Assembly: GCA_009741485.1 (NCBI GenBank)
Contig: CM019214.1
Location: forward strand, 6,670,494 to 6,734,493
Direction: 5' to 3'
From: Malurus cyaneus samueli
Taxonomy: Eukaryota > Chordata > Aves > Passeriformes > Maluridae
DNA length: 64,000 nt
In this document: in pieces, positions 50,350-62,260 of the stretch
Numbering within the stretch: the first letter of the stretch is position 1
How the letters are laid out: the number at the start of each line of letters is the position of its first letter
Position numbers and translations under genes: made by a program
Notes under the pieces: model-generated
What the model was told of the DNA's origin: nothing
Seen by the model: the letters and a program-made list of their open reading frames with translations, nothing else
Databases searched by the model: none

Positions 50350-50482
50350 GATTCACAGAATATTCTGAGTTGGGCCCACAAGGATCATCAAGTCCAAATC
50401 TTACATAAATGTCTTACAACAGGGATTGAACTCACCACCTTGGTATTATCAGCACTGTGCTCTAAGCAGCTGAGCTACTCTC
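50350..50482 (-). mobile_element. tRNA-Ile-headed SINE with CR1-like tail (TguSINE1-like)
   Basis: Read on the minus strand, the head is a decayed tRNA-Ile gene. The A box TAGCTCAGCTG maps to 50467-50477, followed by CTTAGAGCACAGTGCTGATA and an AATACCAAGGT anticodon-arm region. The B box region AGTTCAATCCC maps to 50422-50432. The tail, at the left end on the plus strand, is TTCACAGAATATTCTGAGTT and GGATCATCAAGTCC, which is the CR1 3' end type used by CR1 machinery. A tRNA-Ile head joined to a CR1 tail is the layout of TguSINE1, known from passerine birds. The internal RNA polymerase III boxes are partly degenerate. It is not a functional tRNA gene: the acceptor stem and 3' half are lost. Confidence 0.82.
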
Positions 50483-52024
50483 AGGGTGGTACTCTAAGGA
50501 AAAAGAAATAGAAATAAGACCAGAATAAATAATAAAAAACAAAGAAGAAACACAAGAAAATCAAAGCAGCCAAGTAAAGTAAACTTTTGTCTCATAAGTA
50601 AGAAGAAAATCTATATAGAGGGTGGAACAGCAAAACCCAAAGTCTGTTAGCAAAGCTACTAAATCAGAATTCAAGGTGCTTTGTTTGGGGCCTTTTGGAA
50701 GGAGGGGAGGCAGGTGAATATGATACAATCCAACACATAAGAAAGGAAAAGTACAGGTTTCACTTATTGATGCTTACTCAATTCAGAATTCAGACCAGTA
50801 TTCAGACTGCCTTACAAAGGAACTCAGCTACATAAACTATTGATGGTGATATGCATCAGAAGAGATTGAAACTTTTAAATATCATCTACCGAATTCTTTA
50901 GGTACACCATGTAAACAGCATTTTTAATTTAATTTTGGTGAGCTCTTGAGCTGATTTTTCTCTGCAGATTGAATAGTGCATATTGTGTCTCTCCCTTAGG
51001 GCTTTCATACTATTATTTGTTCATGTCACTGAACAAGAACAAAACAAGAGCAAGAGAAACAAAACCAGGCATCCTTTTTGAGCTCCTATGTTCCCTTGTA
51101 AAGAAAAGAATGGTGAAAGGAAATAAACTGCATCTTCAAAGAGGTACATGTTACTGAGAAAAAGGTTCACTTGATTATTCCATTCAAAAGTGTCCAAGAA
51201 GACGAGTGCAAACCCATCAGCAAGCAACAACCAAAAGAACAAATCATGGTGGTAAAAAGAAAGCTATTTGTTGACAGAACCACTATAAAAAGGATGTCAC
51301 GGAATCCTGCCAAGGATATAAAAAAGTGTCAGTGACATTTTCAGTTAGCTAAAAGGTAACTAAAATCACAGCTAGTACTTATTGCATTTAGATGCAATAC
51401 ACAATCAGATACCTCGGAGAGATGTTTTGAAGGACAAGTGTTGAAATTTTATGTTTCATAATGTAACTGGATGCCTTTTAGGTTTAAATCCACTCCCTGA
51501 AAGAGGGTCATTGCTCTGTTTCCAAACCTAGCAAGTTTAGTGTAGCAAAATCAATGAGATTTAGGTTAAAAGAGAGATTTGAGTGGGAAAATCAAGTTAT
51601 TCTGTAGTTAGAATTGTCGTGTAGCTCTTTATCAGGGCTATGCCTGTATTCACACCCAGTCTATCAAGTCATTGGTTCCCCAGGTAATCTGGGAATGTGC
51701 CAAAGGCTCTGTGCACAGATGTGAAAATGGACTGGTTTGAAACAGCAGATAGATGTGAAACCAGGTCATTGACTGAACTCCAAGATACATACAAAATTAA
51801 ACATTTGACTGATTATTTCAAGAAACTTTCCTGTCAGGAATTTTGAAGAGTCTAGAGAATCTCCCATACTGTTCATAGGCCAGTTTGTGTGCTTAAATGC
51901 ACTGATTAGCACTCTGGATAATTAATATGGCCACTCACTCAGGAAACGATCCTGTTGTTTTCTGTAAAATTGATCAAACTGTATACAAATAAGGTTCAGG
52001 TAAAGATCCAATAAAATTGTGGAT
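50483..52024. other. Unannotated AT-rich DNA
   Basis: No recognised element; open frames here are short and unrecognised. Confidence 0.55.
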
Positions 52025-52385
52025 TGTGGCTGGATGCCAGGTGCCCACCCTGTCACTGCTCAGTCACTGCCGTCCTCACACAGCATAGGGTGGAAAAAAA
52101 TCATAAGTCTTATGAGTGAGAGCAGCAGGACATCACTCCCCAGATACTGCCACAAGAAGAACAGCCCCATTCAGAAAAAAAAAATTGAATTTATTTGCAA
52201 TCAAATCAGTGTAGGATAATGAGAAATAACTCCAAATTTAAGAAACACCTTCTTTGCACCCCTCCTTTCTTTCTGGGCTTAACTTTGCTCATGATTTCCC
52301 TACCCACTCCTCCCCAGCAGTGTAGAGGAATGGGGAAGGGGAGCTGTGGTCAATTCAGCATATAATTCTGCTCCTGTAGTTAGAT
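52025..52385 (-). mobile_element. Truncated avian ERV LTR, second old family
   Basis: Starts TGTGGCTGGATGCCAGGTGC on the plus strand, the reverse 3' end of a long avian LTR family I recall. It goes on through AATTTATTTGCAATCAAATC, GTAGGATAATGAGAAATAAC, TTAAGAAACACCTTCTTTGC, CTCCCCAGCAGTGTAGAGGA and GGTCAATTCAGCA. Similarity stops at about 52385, so the 5' half of the LTR is absent. The reversed polyadenylation signal falls in TTTATTTGC near 52190. A relic of the same family lies at 61050-62260. Confidence 0.7.
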
Positions 52386-55300
52386 AATCAGTAGTTGTGT
52401 GTGCTGGCGGACCATGGGCCAACTGGGTTATAAGTTTATCAGAAGAACAACTTGGGGAGAGTCACACAAACCAGATGAAGATGCAAACTCCTATTGTGAT
52501 CTGAGCACTAATCAACCATCATGTTAAAGAAAATTTATTTGATTTTGTACCGTTTGGTTTTTTTTGGTTTTGTTTTTTTTTTTTTATTTTAACAAACTGC
52601 TTTTTGTCAATGTCTATCCTAAGCCAGTGTGCAACACTCGGGATGGTAAAAAACATGGTGCTATTGCAGGGCACTCAGTTATTTGAATTATGCTAGTCCT
52701 TGAAGAGTTATTCTCTTCACTGTCTTATTGGAGTGTCTTCCAATCAAGGAAATGAGCATTCCATATTCCTTTGGGGCTTGTTGTTCTAGGACTTTATTAT
52801 CCCAGCAGCTTATTTTATGTTGTTTAGGGGCAAGGGGGTGGATTTGTTCCAGGTGATCAGAGAATATTTTGAACACTAAGTTATTGTCCTTCTGAGGTCT
52901 GTGCCCCTTTCATCCTTCAGTTTCATGATAGAGTTGATGAAATTGAACTCTCCATATTTCAAATTCCCTGTTTGAGAAATTTTTATCTAGCAAAAACAAA
53001 ACACATTGTCACAAGAAGTACTGGAAACCCTCTCTAATCCATTGCAAGTAAATGTCCTTAACCAGAGAGTAGAATTCTTCCCCTCATCCCATCCCTGCCC
53101 CAAATGCAGGTTTTTTTTCCTTTTTGCTTGTCTTACTGAGTTACTTACATATTAAAATTAAACAGCTCCCACTGTAGGATCTGAGAAAAAAACACAAAGG
53201 AAGTTTTAAGAAACAATGGGATCAGACTGGTAAAGGAACAAATATGAGTTAAAGTCCTATCTCTAAAGCTGATAGGAGATTCATGAACCTAGATATTTCC
53301 TGCAAAAAGTTGGTGCTGCAATTAGAAAGCAAAGTGAAAGGCAAAGTTGTCCCATTTCTCTGCTTGAAAAGAAAAAAGGTTGTCATGTTCAGATCTCAAA
53401 ATGTTTTTCAAAAAGTTTTCAAGGTTCTTCAAAATCCATATAAAAATCACGGCAAAAGTCAACAAAATTAAAAATAGACAAATTAGCCTTTAGCCTTCAT
53501 CTTTGATATCACCTAGATACTATTTTCAAAATAAGTTATGACTGTGAATGGTAAACATGAAGTGAAAAGAAGCAAAGATGTTAAGGAAATTGATAAGAAA
53601 ATGGGAGAATTCTGTCAGCTGGGCATCGTAAAAGGGTGAGCTCTAGTTTTGAAGCCAAATCATGGAACAGACCTGACTTGGCCAGTGGCTCAGGAGATGT
53701 TAACGGGACTAATTCCATGAAACTTAGGTTTCCCATTCACCTACAATGTGGGTTTGTGCACACAGAAAAAATGTGTGTAGAAATTCACATTATTTCTTAC
53801 TAAACTTAAGTAAGACCTAGTGGCTTACAGTGCCAAGGGCAGAACAGCAATAAATACCAATACTTAAAAAGGAATCTTTATCTCCCATTTAAGGAAATCA
53901 TATAGGGGAAGTAGAGCATGAATGTTGGTACTTCAGGGAGAGATGGGTAAGTTCAAGCAGATATTATTTTAGTCATGAAAATCAGGCATATTTAATAAAT
54001 AAATGGGGTCAGGACACATCAGCAGAGGGAACAGAGAAAGTGAAGAATGGAGAGGCAAATCAATAAAGGAACATCAAGAACTCTGGGATTTTTTTATCAC
54101 CAAGCTTATTTTATTTCAGTTCCTGCAGGGCATGAAATGAATTCAGGCATAATTGCAGCGAAACACTAGAGTACTACTGGGCCATGAACCACATTTGTGA
54201 GGAAACAGAAGGTCATGGTTGTTAAACTGCAAACTTGCCAGGCCACCAACATGAATGCTATAAACTCAATCCAGCCCAGCCACGCTCAGGCAGTAAGTGT
54301 TACACTGTTAAATTCACATTTCCATCTGGAGACAACAACAACAACAAAGCAAACAAAAACCCCTGACCTATTTGTAACTACACAGTAATACAGGCTAGAG
54401 TTTTCTTTCTGAAGTAACAAGTGACTCAATTTGCAAGGTACCCAGTGTTCAGGTGGTGAATATAACATGTTCCAGAAAGTTGACACATAATATTTTTGCT
54501 GAAAAATAAACGGCAAATTTTTCTGATTCCTCTTCTGTATGCGTTTATTCTCAGTGCTGTTTGTTTTTGCAGACATCTGCATACTTGCATTGCCATCAGA
54601 ATTTAGAATGACTCTATTATTACAATGTTCTGTGGCAGGAAGCGAAATGACCCCTTGCAGCATTTTCTGAAACATTTAAAAAAGTCTGTCTCATCTGACT
54701 ATTGTGGAATCTTAGAGAATTCAGACAAATAATATATTCAGATGAGATCAATTTCATAAACCAGTTAAACCAAATAAACCAATCAAAACTCCACCAGTAT
54801 TTGACAACTAATTTGTGATGGCACAGGGAACTGGTACAACCTGACTGACTTAACAATTCTCAAGATTTTAGAAAGTTAACCCAGAATGGATGATTACCCC
54901 CCCAGAATGGATGATTACCCACCCAGCTGGGTGAGAGCTCTCCAGGAGTTGCCTTAGGCAGCTTCCCAGCCCGTGGGGACAGAGCCCAGCTGCAGATCCA
55001 CTGCTTGAGGAGACCGACCCAGATGTGTCCCTGCTCCAGGAGGGCTCCTCCAGCAGCACACCTGAGCATTGCTCACACAGGGTCACACCACTGTCACATT
55101 GTCACCCACCCTGTAAATGTGATGGATCCTGGCCTGCCTGAGCTCAGTGGCAGGTCACTGCAGCACTTGCCATGCTGACATGGTTCTATTTCTTCTGGTT
55201 ACAGATCAGCTGTGACTAAGCAAGGTCTCAAGGTGCCCTGATTCATCCTTTGTGTTCTGGAATGCACAGGCAAATGGAAACACTTTGTTCCAAAACGTTC

Positions 55301-56565
55301 TTGTGCTCTAACACCAGCTCTCATGCAAGTCCTTCAGAGCAAAGAGGCAGTGACCTTTGTATGGAACCTCCAGAACTGGGCTGCATCTGCTGAGAAAGGT
55401 TTGCAAGCAAAACTCCTTTATACATTAGTGTTTCAAAATCACAGTATTTTTTTTTTTTATGAATGTAGTAATCACTGGAAAAAAGGAATCAGGTTCACTT
55501 CCACTGTGAAAACATTTTACTGTAAGAGCTGAAAATATGTGAACAATGAACAGTGTTAAACTTAATTTCTAAATAAATAACACACGAGCTACTGCATTGT
55601 CTGCATGCTTGATTTTTCACTGAAATAATTTAAAAGACACCACTTAAAAATTAGCAATTTGATGACACCCCCACAAAAATTCGGATGCTGAGCATTTTTT
55701 CTAATCCAAGAGCAAAGTGAAGGGCTGGGGTCCAAAATGACTATGAAAAGTGGCAGTGCATGTTATACATGTGGTTTACTTCTTTATCATGTGAAACTTA
55801 TGCAACATAATCATGATGGAGTCTGAGAACTCCTGCAAATGTCACTGCCCAAGTCCAATAACAAATTGGACCACCAGGAGAAAAAGTGATTGAAATGTCT
55901 GTGGAGCACTGTTCTGAATAAATTGATATGAAAACGGATAAGCTGCTGGATATTCTTTGTTATTCCATTGAAAAGATATTTTACAACACCAAACAAGCAG
56001 AGCTGTGGCTAATGAGCATGTGTCAGCTGACACAGGCAGCTGGAACAACCACAAACTTGCAGCTGGAAGGTAAAGAATAAATTTATTCCATTACTTTGGC
56101 AACTGAGGGATCCCTGAAGCATCACCTGGGCAAGGGAACACAAACAGAGACACAGGCACTGTTAACTCTGTCCATGCCAGAGGATCACCGGCCTGCAGCT
56201 CACAAAGGCTTCTCAAGAGGTTTTTCCCAGCTGCAATTTCACTTAAGTGACTCTCCAGTCTTTCACTTTTTAACATTTTCCTCCCAACAGAGCAGTCAGA
56301 AAAAAAGGTCCACCTCAACTACCAATTGTTCAAAGAAGTATAGATGCATCTTTTAACATATTGGTGGTCTTGGAGTTTATTTCTTCACACAGTATTTGTT
56401 TATTCACAGTCTAGATAAAAGCAAAGAAGAGGTTTCTGTCATCATGGCAGGCACAGAATATTTCTCAGGCTTTGGACAAGTAACCAAAATACTTTCATTC
56501 TATTTCTCTTATGACAAATATGTTCCATAAATACCAATATATGATAGGATAAGCTGAATAAATTT
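52386..56565. other. Unannotated DNA
   Basis: No recognised family over about 4.2 kb. A GC-richer section at about 54890-55260 contains a 20-bp direct repeat (54880-54920) but shows no protein or element I know. Confidence 0.5.
54880..54920. repeat. Direct tandem repeat of 20 bp
   Basis: CCCAGAATGGATGATTACCC occurs at 54880-54899 and again, identical, at 54901-54920, with one C between. A local tandem duplication with no drift. Confidence 0.95.
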
Positions 56566-56623
56566 TTATATATATATATATACATATTATATACATTACA
56601 TATATATATATATATATATATAT
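56566..56623. repeat. (TA)n microsatellite
   Basis: Alternating TA with a few CA/TTA interruptions. Confidence 0.95.
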
Positions 56624-56930
56624 GGGTTTCTGGGGGAAAAAACTTTTTAGAGTGTACAGGCAAATAGAAAACAGTTTAAGAAATTAATGTGGCAGACGTA
56701 TATTTTGAGCAGGACAAGTTTTCTTTAAGGAACTTGAACATTTTAAATAAAGTTAGTATAACCAAATGGTGATTGCAAAAGGCTCTGAATCTGTGGTCTT
56801 CCCTGTCAATATCTATTTCTTGGACTTTTGGTTCCACACATATGTAAACCTTCATATTTACACTTTTGCTAGGTATGCTGCCCAAAATCTAGAAAAAAAT
56901 CATTCCTGAGAAAGTCAAAAGAGGTGGTGT

Positions 56931-57272
56931 AGGTTTGGTTTGGTTTGGTTTGATTTGGTTTGGTTTGGTTTGGTTTGGTGTTTGGTTGGTTGTTTGTTTG
57001 GTTTGGTTTGGTTTGGTTTTGGTTGTGGTTTGGTTTGGTTGGTGTTGTTTGGTTGGTTTTTGGTTTGGTGTTTGGTTTGGTTTGGTTTGGTTTGGTTGTT
57101 TGGTTGTGGTTTGGTTTGGTTTGGTTGGTTTGGTTGGTTTTGGTTGTTTTTTTGTTTGGGTTTGGTGTGGTTTTGTGTTGGTTTGGTTTGGTTGGTTTGT
57201 TTGGTTTGGTTTGGTTTGGTTTGGTTTGGTTGGGTTTGGTTTGGTTTGGTTTGGTTTGGTTTGGTTTTGGGG
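56931..57272 (+). repeat. (TTTGG)n minisatellite, about 340 bp
   Basis: Mostly TTTGG units (TTGGT in other phases) with scattered variants such as TTGG, TTTTGG, GTGG and TGTTTGG. The plus strand is almost free of A and C. It generates long false open frames in several phases on both strands (118 to 156 codons), which should be ignored. A stretch of T follows near 57287-57302. Confidence 0.95.
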
Positions 57273-57393
57273 TGTGTGTATGGGGGCTTTTTTTTTTTTT
57301 TTACAAGACCATTTAACCACAATTCTCTAACTGACAAGAACAAATGGTGTCTGGTTTCAGCAGCCAGAAGAAGAGGAATTGTTTATCAACTGA

Positions 57394-58056
57394 TGTCACA
57401 ATCCGCTTAACCCAAGCGGGAGTCGTGATGGTTTGTTATCAGAATCTCAGAGTGCAAAAGAAACAAGGGGAAAAGTATATATATTTTAAATAATCAAGAA
57501 TAGTTTATTTGGATTTTTTTGTGATAGAAGAGGGTGAGAGAGAGAGAAAGAAAGAGGGAGAGAGAGAGAAAGAAAGAGGGAGAGAGAGAAAAAGAGTGGG
57601 TTTTATAGCTACCAAACAGCTCCGACGAATCTGCACAGTCCAAATTTCATAGGTTCGTCAGCAGTCCGTTGTGGGGGATCCCCATCAGGGTCTTTTCAGA
57701 GAGACCCTTTGTAGTCCTTTTGAATGTGGGTGGCAGCAGGCCAGGGGGTTGCGAAGTATGGAAAAATTGGCCAAGCGGTGGGGAAAGAATGTCCATTGTT
57801 CCATGAGGTGTGCAGTGTGGGCTGTGGGCTGTACCGTTCTCTCCACCTTCACGTCAGGAACGCTGCGACCATCCGTAGCTTACACGTTGTACTCAGCAGC
57901 CTGGGAGCTGGAACTTGGCAGTCATCCCACCTTGATCTGGCTCGGACTCCTTTGAGCAAAAGTCCCCCTTTCTTCCCCTTGGGGTTTTTGGGGTGTTCAG
58001 TCTCTCCATGTCGATGATCGTGAGACAGTCAAGGGACTTCCGTACAGTCTCTTACA
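57394..58056 (-). mobile_element. ERV solo LTR, copy C of a three-copy family
   Basis: A 663-bp minus-strand copy. On the plus strand it begins TGTCACAATCCGC and ends CAGTCTCTTACA, the exact reverse of the termini of copy A at 2892-3552. A perfect 5-bp duplication ACTGA lies at 57389-57393 and 58057-58061. The reversed TATA-like GGTTTTATAGC is at about 57599-57609 and the GA tract (CT tract on the sense strand) at about 57535-57595. The reversed polyadenylation signal is near 57506. This is the best-preserved copy in terms of promoter landmarks. No internal retroviral sequence is present. Confidence 0.88.
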
Positions 58057-60508
58057 ACTGAGCACAAAGGGGCTCTGTGGTCTGTCAGGCACATTCCCAC
58101 TGCACCTGGGACTGTGCCTCCACCACGGTGAGCCCCATACTCACAGATTCCACCATTCCTCCTTCTGCACAAGTATTTTTAGTTGACTTTGTGTTGCTCA
58201 AAGGCATTCCTGTACTTTGATAAAGCTGACTTTGTTGAACTGAAATTTCATGTGCATTTTTATAGGAAGCAAATAGTTCCTGTACCATGTATGGATAAAA
58301 ATGGTAATTATAAAATTGTCCATAACTTGCATGTTTTTTTCATAAGTGGTCTTCTGAATATTTCTGTTTTCTCACACTGCCTGAGCGACAAAGACTTCTG
58401 TCGATCAAAATAATGTCTTCCTTGCAAATGTAATACCATGCTTAAATAAGGTTTCTAAGTCCCTTTAAAAGTTTTGGAAAATCTAGAAAAACTTCCAAAG
58501 AAATGCATCAAGTGACTGGTTATTCTGGATTCATGAAATATCACAGTCAAAGTAATAATCATTGACATATAGTCTTAAAATAAATTGCACGGTAAAATGA
58601 TACTCCTATAATCTTGGGTTAATATGTAATTTGTGAGATAACTATAGCATACTGCTTATGCTTTGGCCTTTTTTTTTTTCTTTTTATTTTTTTTCCTGAC
58701 AGCTCTTCCCATTTTCTTCAGCCTGGATCTTTTAGTGGGTGTGGGTATCTCTGCTCTTACAGAAACTGAGGAATACTGTTTATGTCTTCCTAGCACAGAA
58801 TCCCTTGAATAGATACTAGCTGGGGTGAAATATGAGTAAATTACATCTTTTGAGAGCTTGATGAATTTACTGAAAGATGAAGAATGCATGGGTTTAAAAG
58901 TATGACTTTTTCTTTCACCCAATATTATCTTCAATATATTTCCACAATACAGCTGAGATACACAAAATAACAGAATTTACCTCTTTTTTATTACAATTCA
59001 TTTTTCAGCAAACAAATGCTGTTTTCCTAGCCTCATAAAAATTCAGTCAACAAACATCCTTTTTTTTCCTACTATACTACTGAATGTAATGCAGTTTTAT
59101 GGAGGTATGCTATTAAATGTAAACATTTTTTAAAAATCCTCAACTGCTGATTTTTTTTTAAAGCATTGTAACATAGGGGAAAATGATTCTTCTTTCTCAA
59201 AAGTGGCTGAATACTCTTCCAACATCTGTGAAAGATAGTTTCCTTTCAACAGATCAGAAGCTTGGTGTATTAATAAAAAAAAAAAGATAGATTTTTTAAG
59301 ACTAAAAGCCACTGAAAACTGACTATTAGAATGAGAACGTTTATGAAACCTTAACTACAGATGTTGCTACTGAGGAAATTACATGGAATTGATGAAACAG
59401 AAAAAAAACCCAAAACAACTGTCTCCTTATCCTAATGCAAATATGCATCTGCATTTTTCTGTAGTTTTGTTCATATTTTGAGGTACAAAAGTTCTCGAGG
59501 TAAAGAAAACAGCAGCACTGAAAACTTTTCAGTGATCATGATCATATATAACTTGCAAAACTAAATCTGTACCGAATCCTCCCCAACATGGATGCTGTGC
59601 ATAAATGTAAAAAAGAAGGAATTTTCCAGACCCCTTTTCAATGTCAGCAAACAATATTAAAGTTTTGGACAGTCCCTTTACGTAGGTGTTGATAAGAAAG
59701 AACATTGTAAGACTTTCTAATATACATAGTACTCTCTCTGTTCCAAGACTGATTTGGTCACTCCTAAAGGGCTGAACTTGGCAGGCACAAGACAAAAATA
59801 ATATGCTTTAAACTTTTTTCCTAGCAGTGGAAGCTGTGTTTTGTGTTGGCTTTCTGGCTGATTCTGCTTTCTATTGTTATGAGAGATACAAATAGTCATT
59901 GGATGCTGAGAGTTTATACCATTTGAAGAACAGTTTTTCAGATTTCACTCCATGTATTTTGTTATATGGAATTGTTTGTGATATATATTTTGTTCAAGTA
60001 AGGGATTTGCTGTATATAATCTAGGTATTTAGATATTCTAGAATAAGCACAAGAAAGCTGGTTTCCACTATCTATGACTCTATTACTGTTTCCTGCAAGA
60101 GTATTCATGCTGGTTGCACTCAGTTATTTTTCTAACAATATTTTTCATTTTCTCTAAATTTCTTCTTGAATTTAAATGTCTGGTTACTAATATAATTTGA
60201 TTTATATTAATATGTAGGTTTGGTTGTGGTTTTTTGGTTTGTACTTTGGTTTGGGTTTATTTTTCCTGTGTGTGTATAACCACAATTTTAAAATTATTTG
60301 AAAATAAATGTAAATGAAAAGCACTAGTAATTTAAAATGTTCTTCTTAAAACATGTATGTCCTTCTTTTAATGGAGCAAAATAATTCTAATAGACAACTG
60401 AAAATGAATTCCACTAAATTATAAATTATTTGGTTTCCTCCCACATACCTGTTGTTAAGCAGCTCCTACTACTAAGAGTGTTATCTGTCAGATCCTGCTA
60501 TTAATATT
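58057..60508. other. Unannotated AT-rich DNA
   Basis: No recognised element. T- and A-rich patches lie near 58669-58694 and 59275. Confidence 0.55.
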
Positions 60509-60610
60509 ATAGAACCATAGAATAGTTTAGGTTGGAAGGGACTTTTAAAGGCCAGATGATCAAAATCCCTCCAGCAGTGCCTGCATAAGAATATCAGAGC
60601 CATCTGATAC
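60509..60610 (-). mobile_element. CR1 LINE 3' tip
   Basis: Reverse of the CR1 3' end: ATAGAACCATAGAATAGTTT, then AGGTTGGAAGGGACTTTTAA and CCCTCCAGCAGTGCCTGC. Only about 100 bp remains; the right border is approximate. Confidence 0.8.
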
Positions 60611-61049
60611 AACAAATGAAAATTGACAAGGCCTCTCTATATATTTTTTTCAGTTTTGCCACTTACCGCTACAAAAAATTATACTCCCAAAGTGTCATTG
60701 TTATGCACCTCTTTCCAAGAGCTGAAAATCACAGTTTGTGAGTCCAAAGTATACCTAACAGGCTCAATTAAAATTGATAACTGGAACCAAAGTTACTTAA
60801 GCCAGAACAGGTTGCTAGGTCATCAATGATTAATTACAGAAGAGACCTAAATCCACAGGGCTACATCATTTTAAGGAAAAAGGATATTTATAAGGAAACA
60901 TTTCCAACACTGAAACATTGATACAGCATGACAAAACTCATGACAGCTATGCAATCCCTTATCAAGTAGGAAGCTGTCATTTTCCCAACCATTCTTTGAT
61001 GCCTCTGGAGTTGGCATAGCTCAGGCTTTGCACCATTCTGCCTTTTCCT
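60611..61049. other. Unannotated AT-rich DNA
   Basis: No recognised element. Confidence 0.5.
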
Positions 61050-61764
61050 GGGCTGTCCCCAAGTGGCCAAAATTCCACTCAGACCCTCACTCTCTGGCTG
61101 GCCTCAGAAGGTTTGGGGGGAGAAATAGAAAGAGCAGTAAAAAGAAAGTCCAGTCCAAGGATCAAGATGTGAAATAGGACATAAATTACCCAATTCTTAA
61201 AAAATAATCAAATATATTGGAATAAATCCCAGAACTCGCAAACCTTAAAATGTACAGGACACGCCTTTCCTCCTGCTTTCCCATTCTTGACTTCATTCCA
61301 GACTCTTCTCCTTTCCTCTTGCTGTTGTGGCAGGTTACAGTCAGTCCTTTCAGTGAGGCAATGAGCAGCCCAGGACAGGAGGATGTTTTGGTCAGAACAT
61401 CGTGGTTTCTCTCTTTCACACCTCACTCTTTTCTCCTGCTCTTCTCTTGCAAGGGTTTTCCATGGGTGGCAGTTCCTTCATTCACCTGCCTTGGTGCTGG
61501 CCCTCCACAGGCTGCAAAAAACACCTGCTCCAGTGAAGAGAACTGGAAGTGAAGTGTACAGAGAACCTCCTTCTCCTCCTCCTCCTCTGAGTCTTGTGTT
61601 CCCTCGGCAGCTTTTTGCTTTTTTTTTTTTTTTTTTTTTCATTCTCCTCTCTCCCTTAAGACTTTTGTCCCTTAAAAAAGTTTTCACAGTTGGCACAGCT
61701 TGGCTGATGGACTCAGCTGTGTCCTGTGGTGGGTTTATTTTGAAGGCAGCTGGAAACATCTGTG
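61050..61764 (-). mobile_element. Old avian ERV LTR, left part, split by younger LTR
   Basis: Decayed minus-strand LTR of the family at 52025-52385. Weak but ordered cues include GTTGTGGCAGGTTACAGTCA near 61323, GGTTTCTCTCTTTCACACCT near 61405, CCATGGGTGGCAGTTCCTTC near 61459, a C/T-rich block near 61565-61590, a T run at 61619-61639, and CAGTTGGCACAGCTTGGCTG near 61688. The left limit is uncertain. It continues at 62171 beyond the inserted LTR. Confidence 0.5.
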
Positions 61765-62164
61765 TGTGGGGGGAAAGGTCCCCACAAGCCCTGATTCTGA
61801 AACTCAGCCAATTATTTGTATGACTGAGGCCTGGAAAAGAAAGGGATGTTAACAGCTACATGGAGGAGGAATAACACAACCTTGAGAAAAGCGGATTGGA
61901 ATGCAGAATTGATAACGCAGGTGGCTGGAAATTATAAGCATTACTAATATTGTAGCTTTTGCAAACTCACCAATTATGTTCTGATTACTAATTAAACAGC
62001 TTCTCTTGACCAATGTATGTTTGACACAAATGTATATTCTGGTTGCTAAAGTGGATAAAAGAGGCTTGTCCCACAATAAAGTCCTTCTTTCTCTCTGTTT
62101 TTTCACCCACTTTTTGTGTGTTTTGTATCTATTCTTTTCTGTCGCTGTTTGGCCAGCAGCGACA
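61765..62164 (+). mobile_element. Class II-like ERV solo LTR inside an older LTR
   Basis: A 400-bp unit from TGTGGGGGGAAAGG to CCAGCAGCGACA with a perfect 6-bp duplication TCTGTG at 61759-61764 and 62165-62170. A TATA-like GATAAAAGA at 62054-62061 and a polyadenylation signal AATAAA at 62075-62080 lie close together near the 3' end. Size, 6-bp duplication, promoter spacing and GCGACA terminus agree with 27022-27429, so the two are probably related class II (ERVK-like) LTRs. There is no internal sequence. The flanks on both sides look like the same older LTR, which dates this insertion as younger than it. Confidence 0.8.
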
Positions 62165-62170
62165 TCTGTG

Positions 62171-62260
62171 TCCAGTGAAAGGCAGCCCATGGCTTCTCCT
62201 TGCAGAGGCCACCATTGCAATCCTCTGTTACCAACAACCTGACCAATGCATCCAAAACAA
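62171..62260 (-). mobile_element. Old avian ERV LTR, 5' end, right of younger LTR
   Basis: GGCAGCCCATGGCTTCTCCT, GCAGAGGCCACCATTGCAAT, CTGTTACCAACAACCTGACC and ATGCATCCAAAAC follow the reverse of the 5' end of the old LTR whose rest is at 61050-61764. The match is better here than on the left side. Confidence 0.65.

Noticed and set aside
50405..50482. A tRNA-Ile gene on the minus strand
   Set aside because: Only the 5' two-thirds resembles a tRNA, the B box is degenerate, and the rest is a CR1-type tail, so it is a SINE.
54286..54675. 129-codon minus-strand frame
   Set aside because: No recognisable domain; the run of valines comes from an ACA/AAC simple repeat.
56889..57410. Five open frames of 118-156 codons, rich in N/Q/T/K/P or in W/F/G/L/V
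   Set aside because: Products of the TTTGG minisatellite; no codon constraint.
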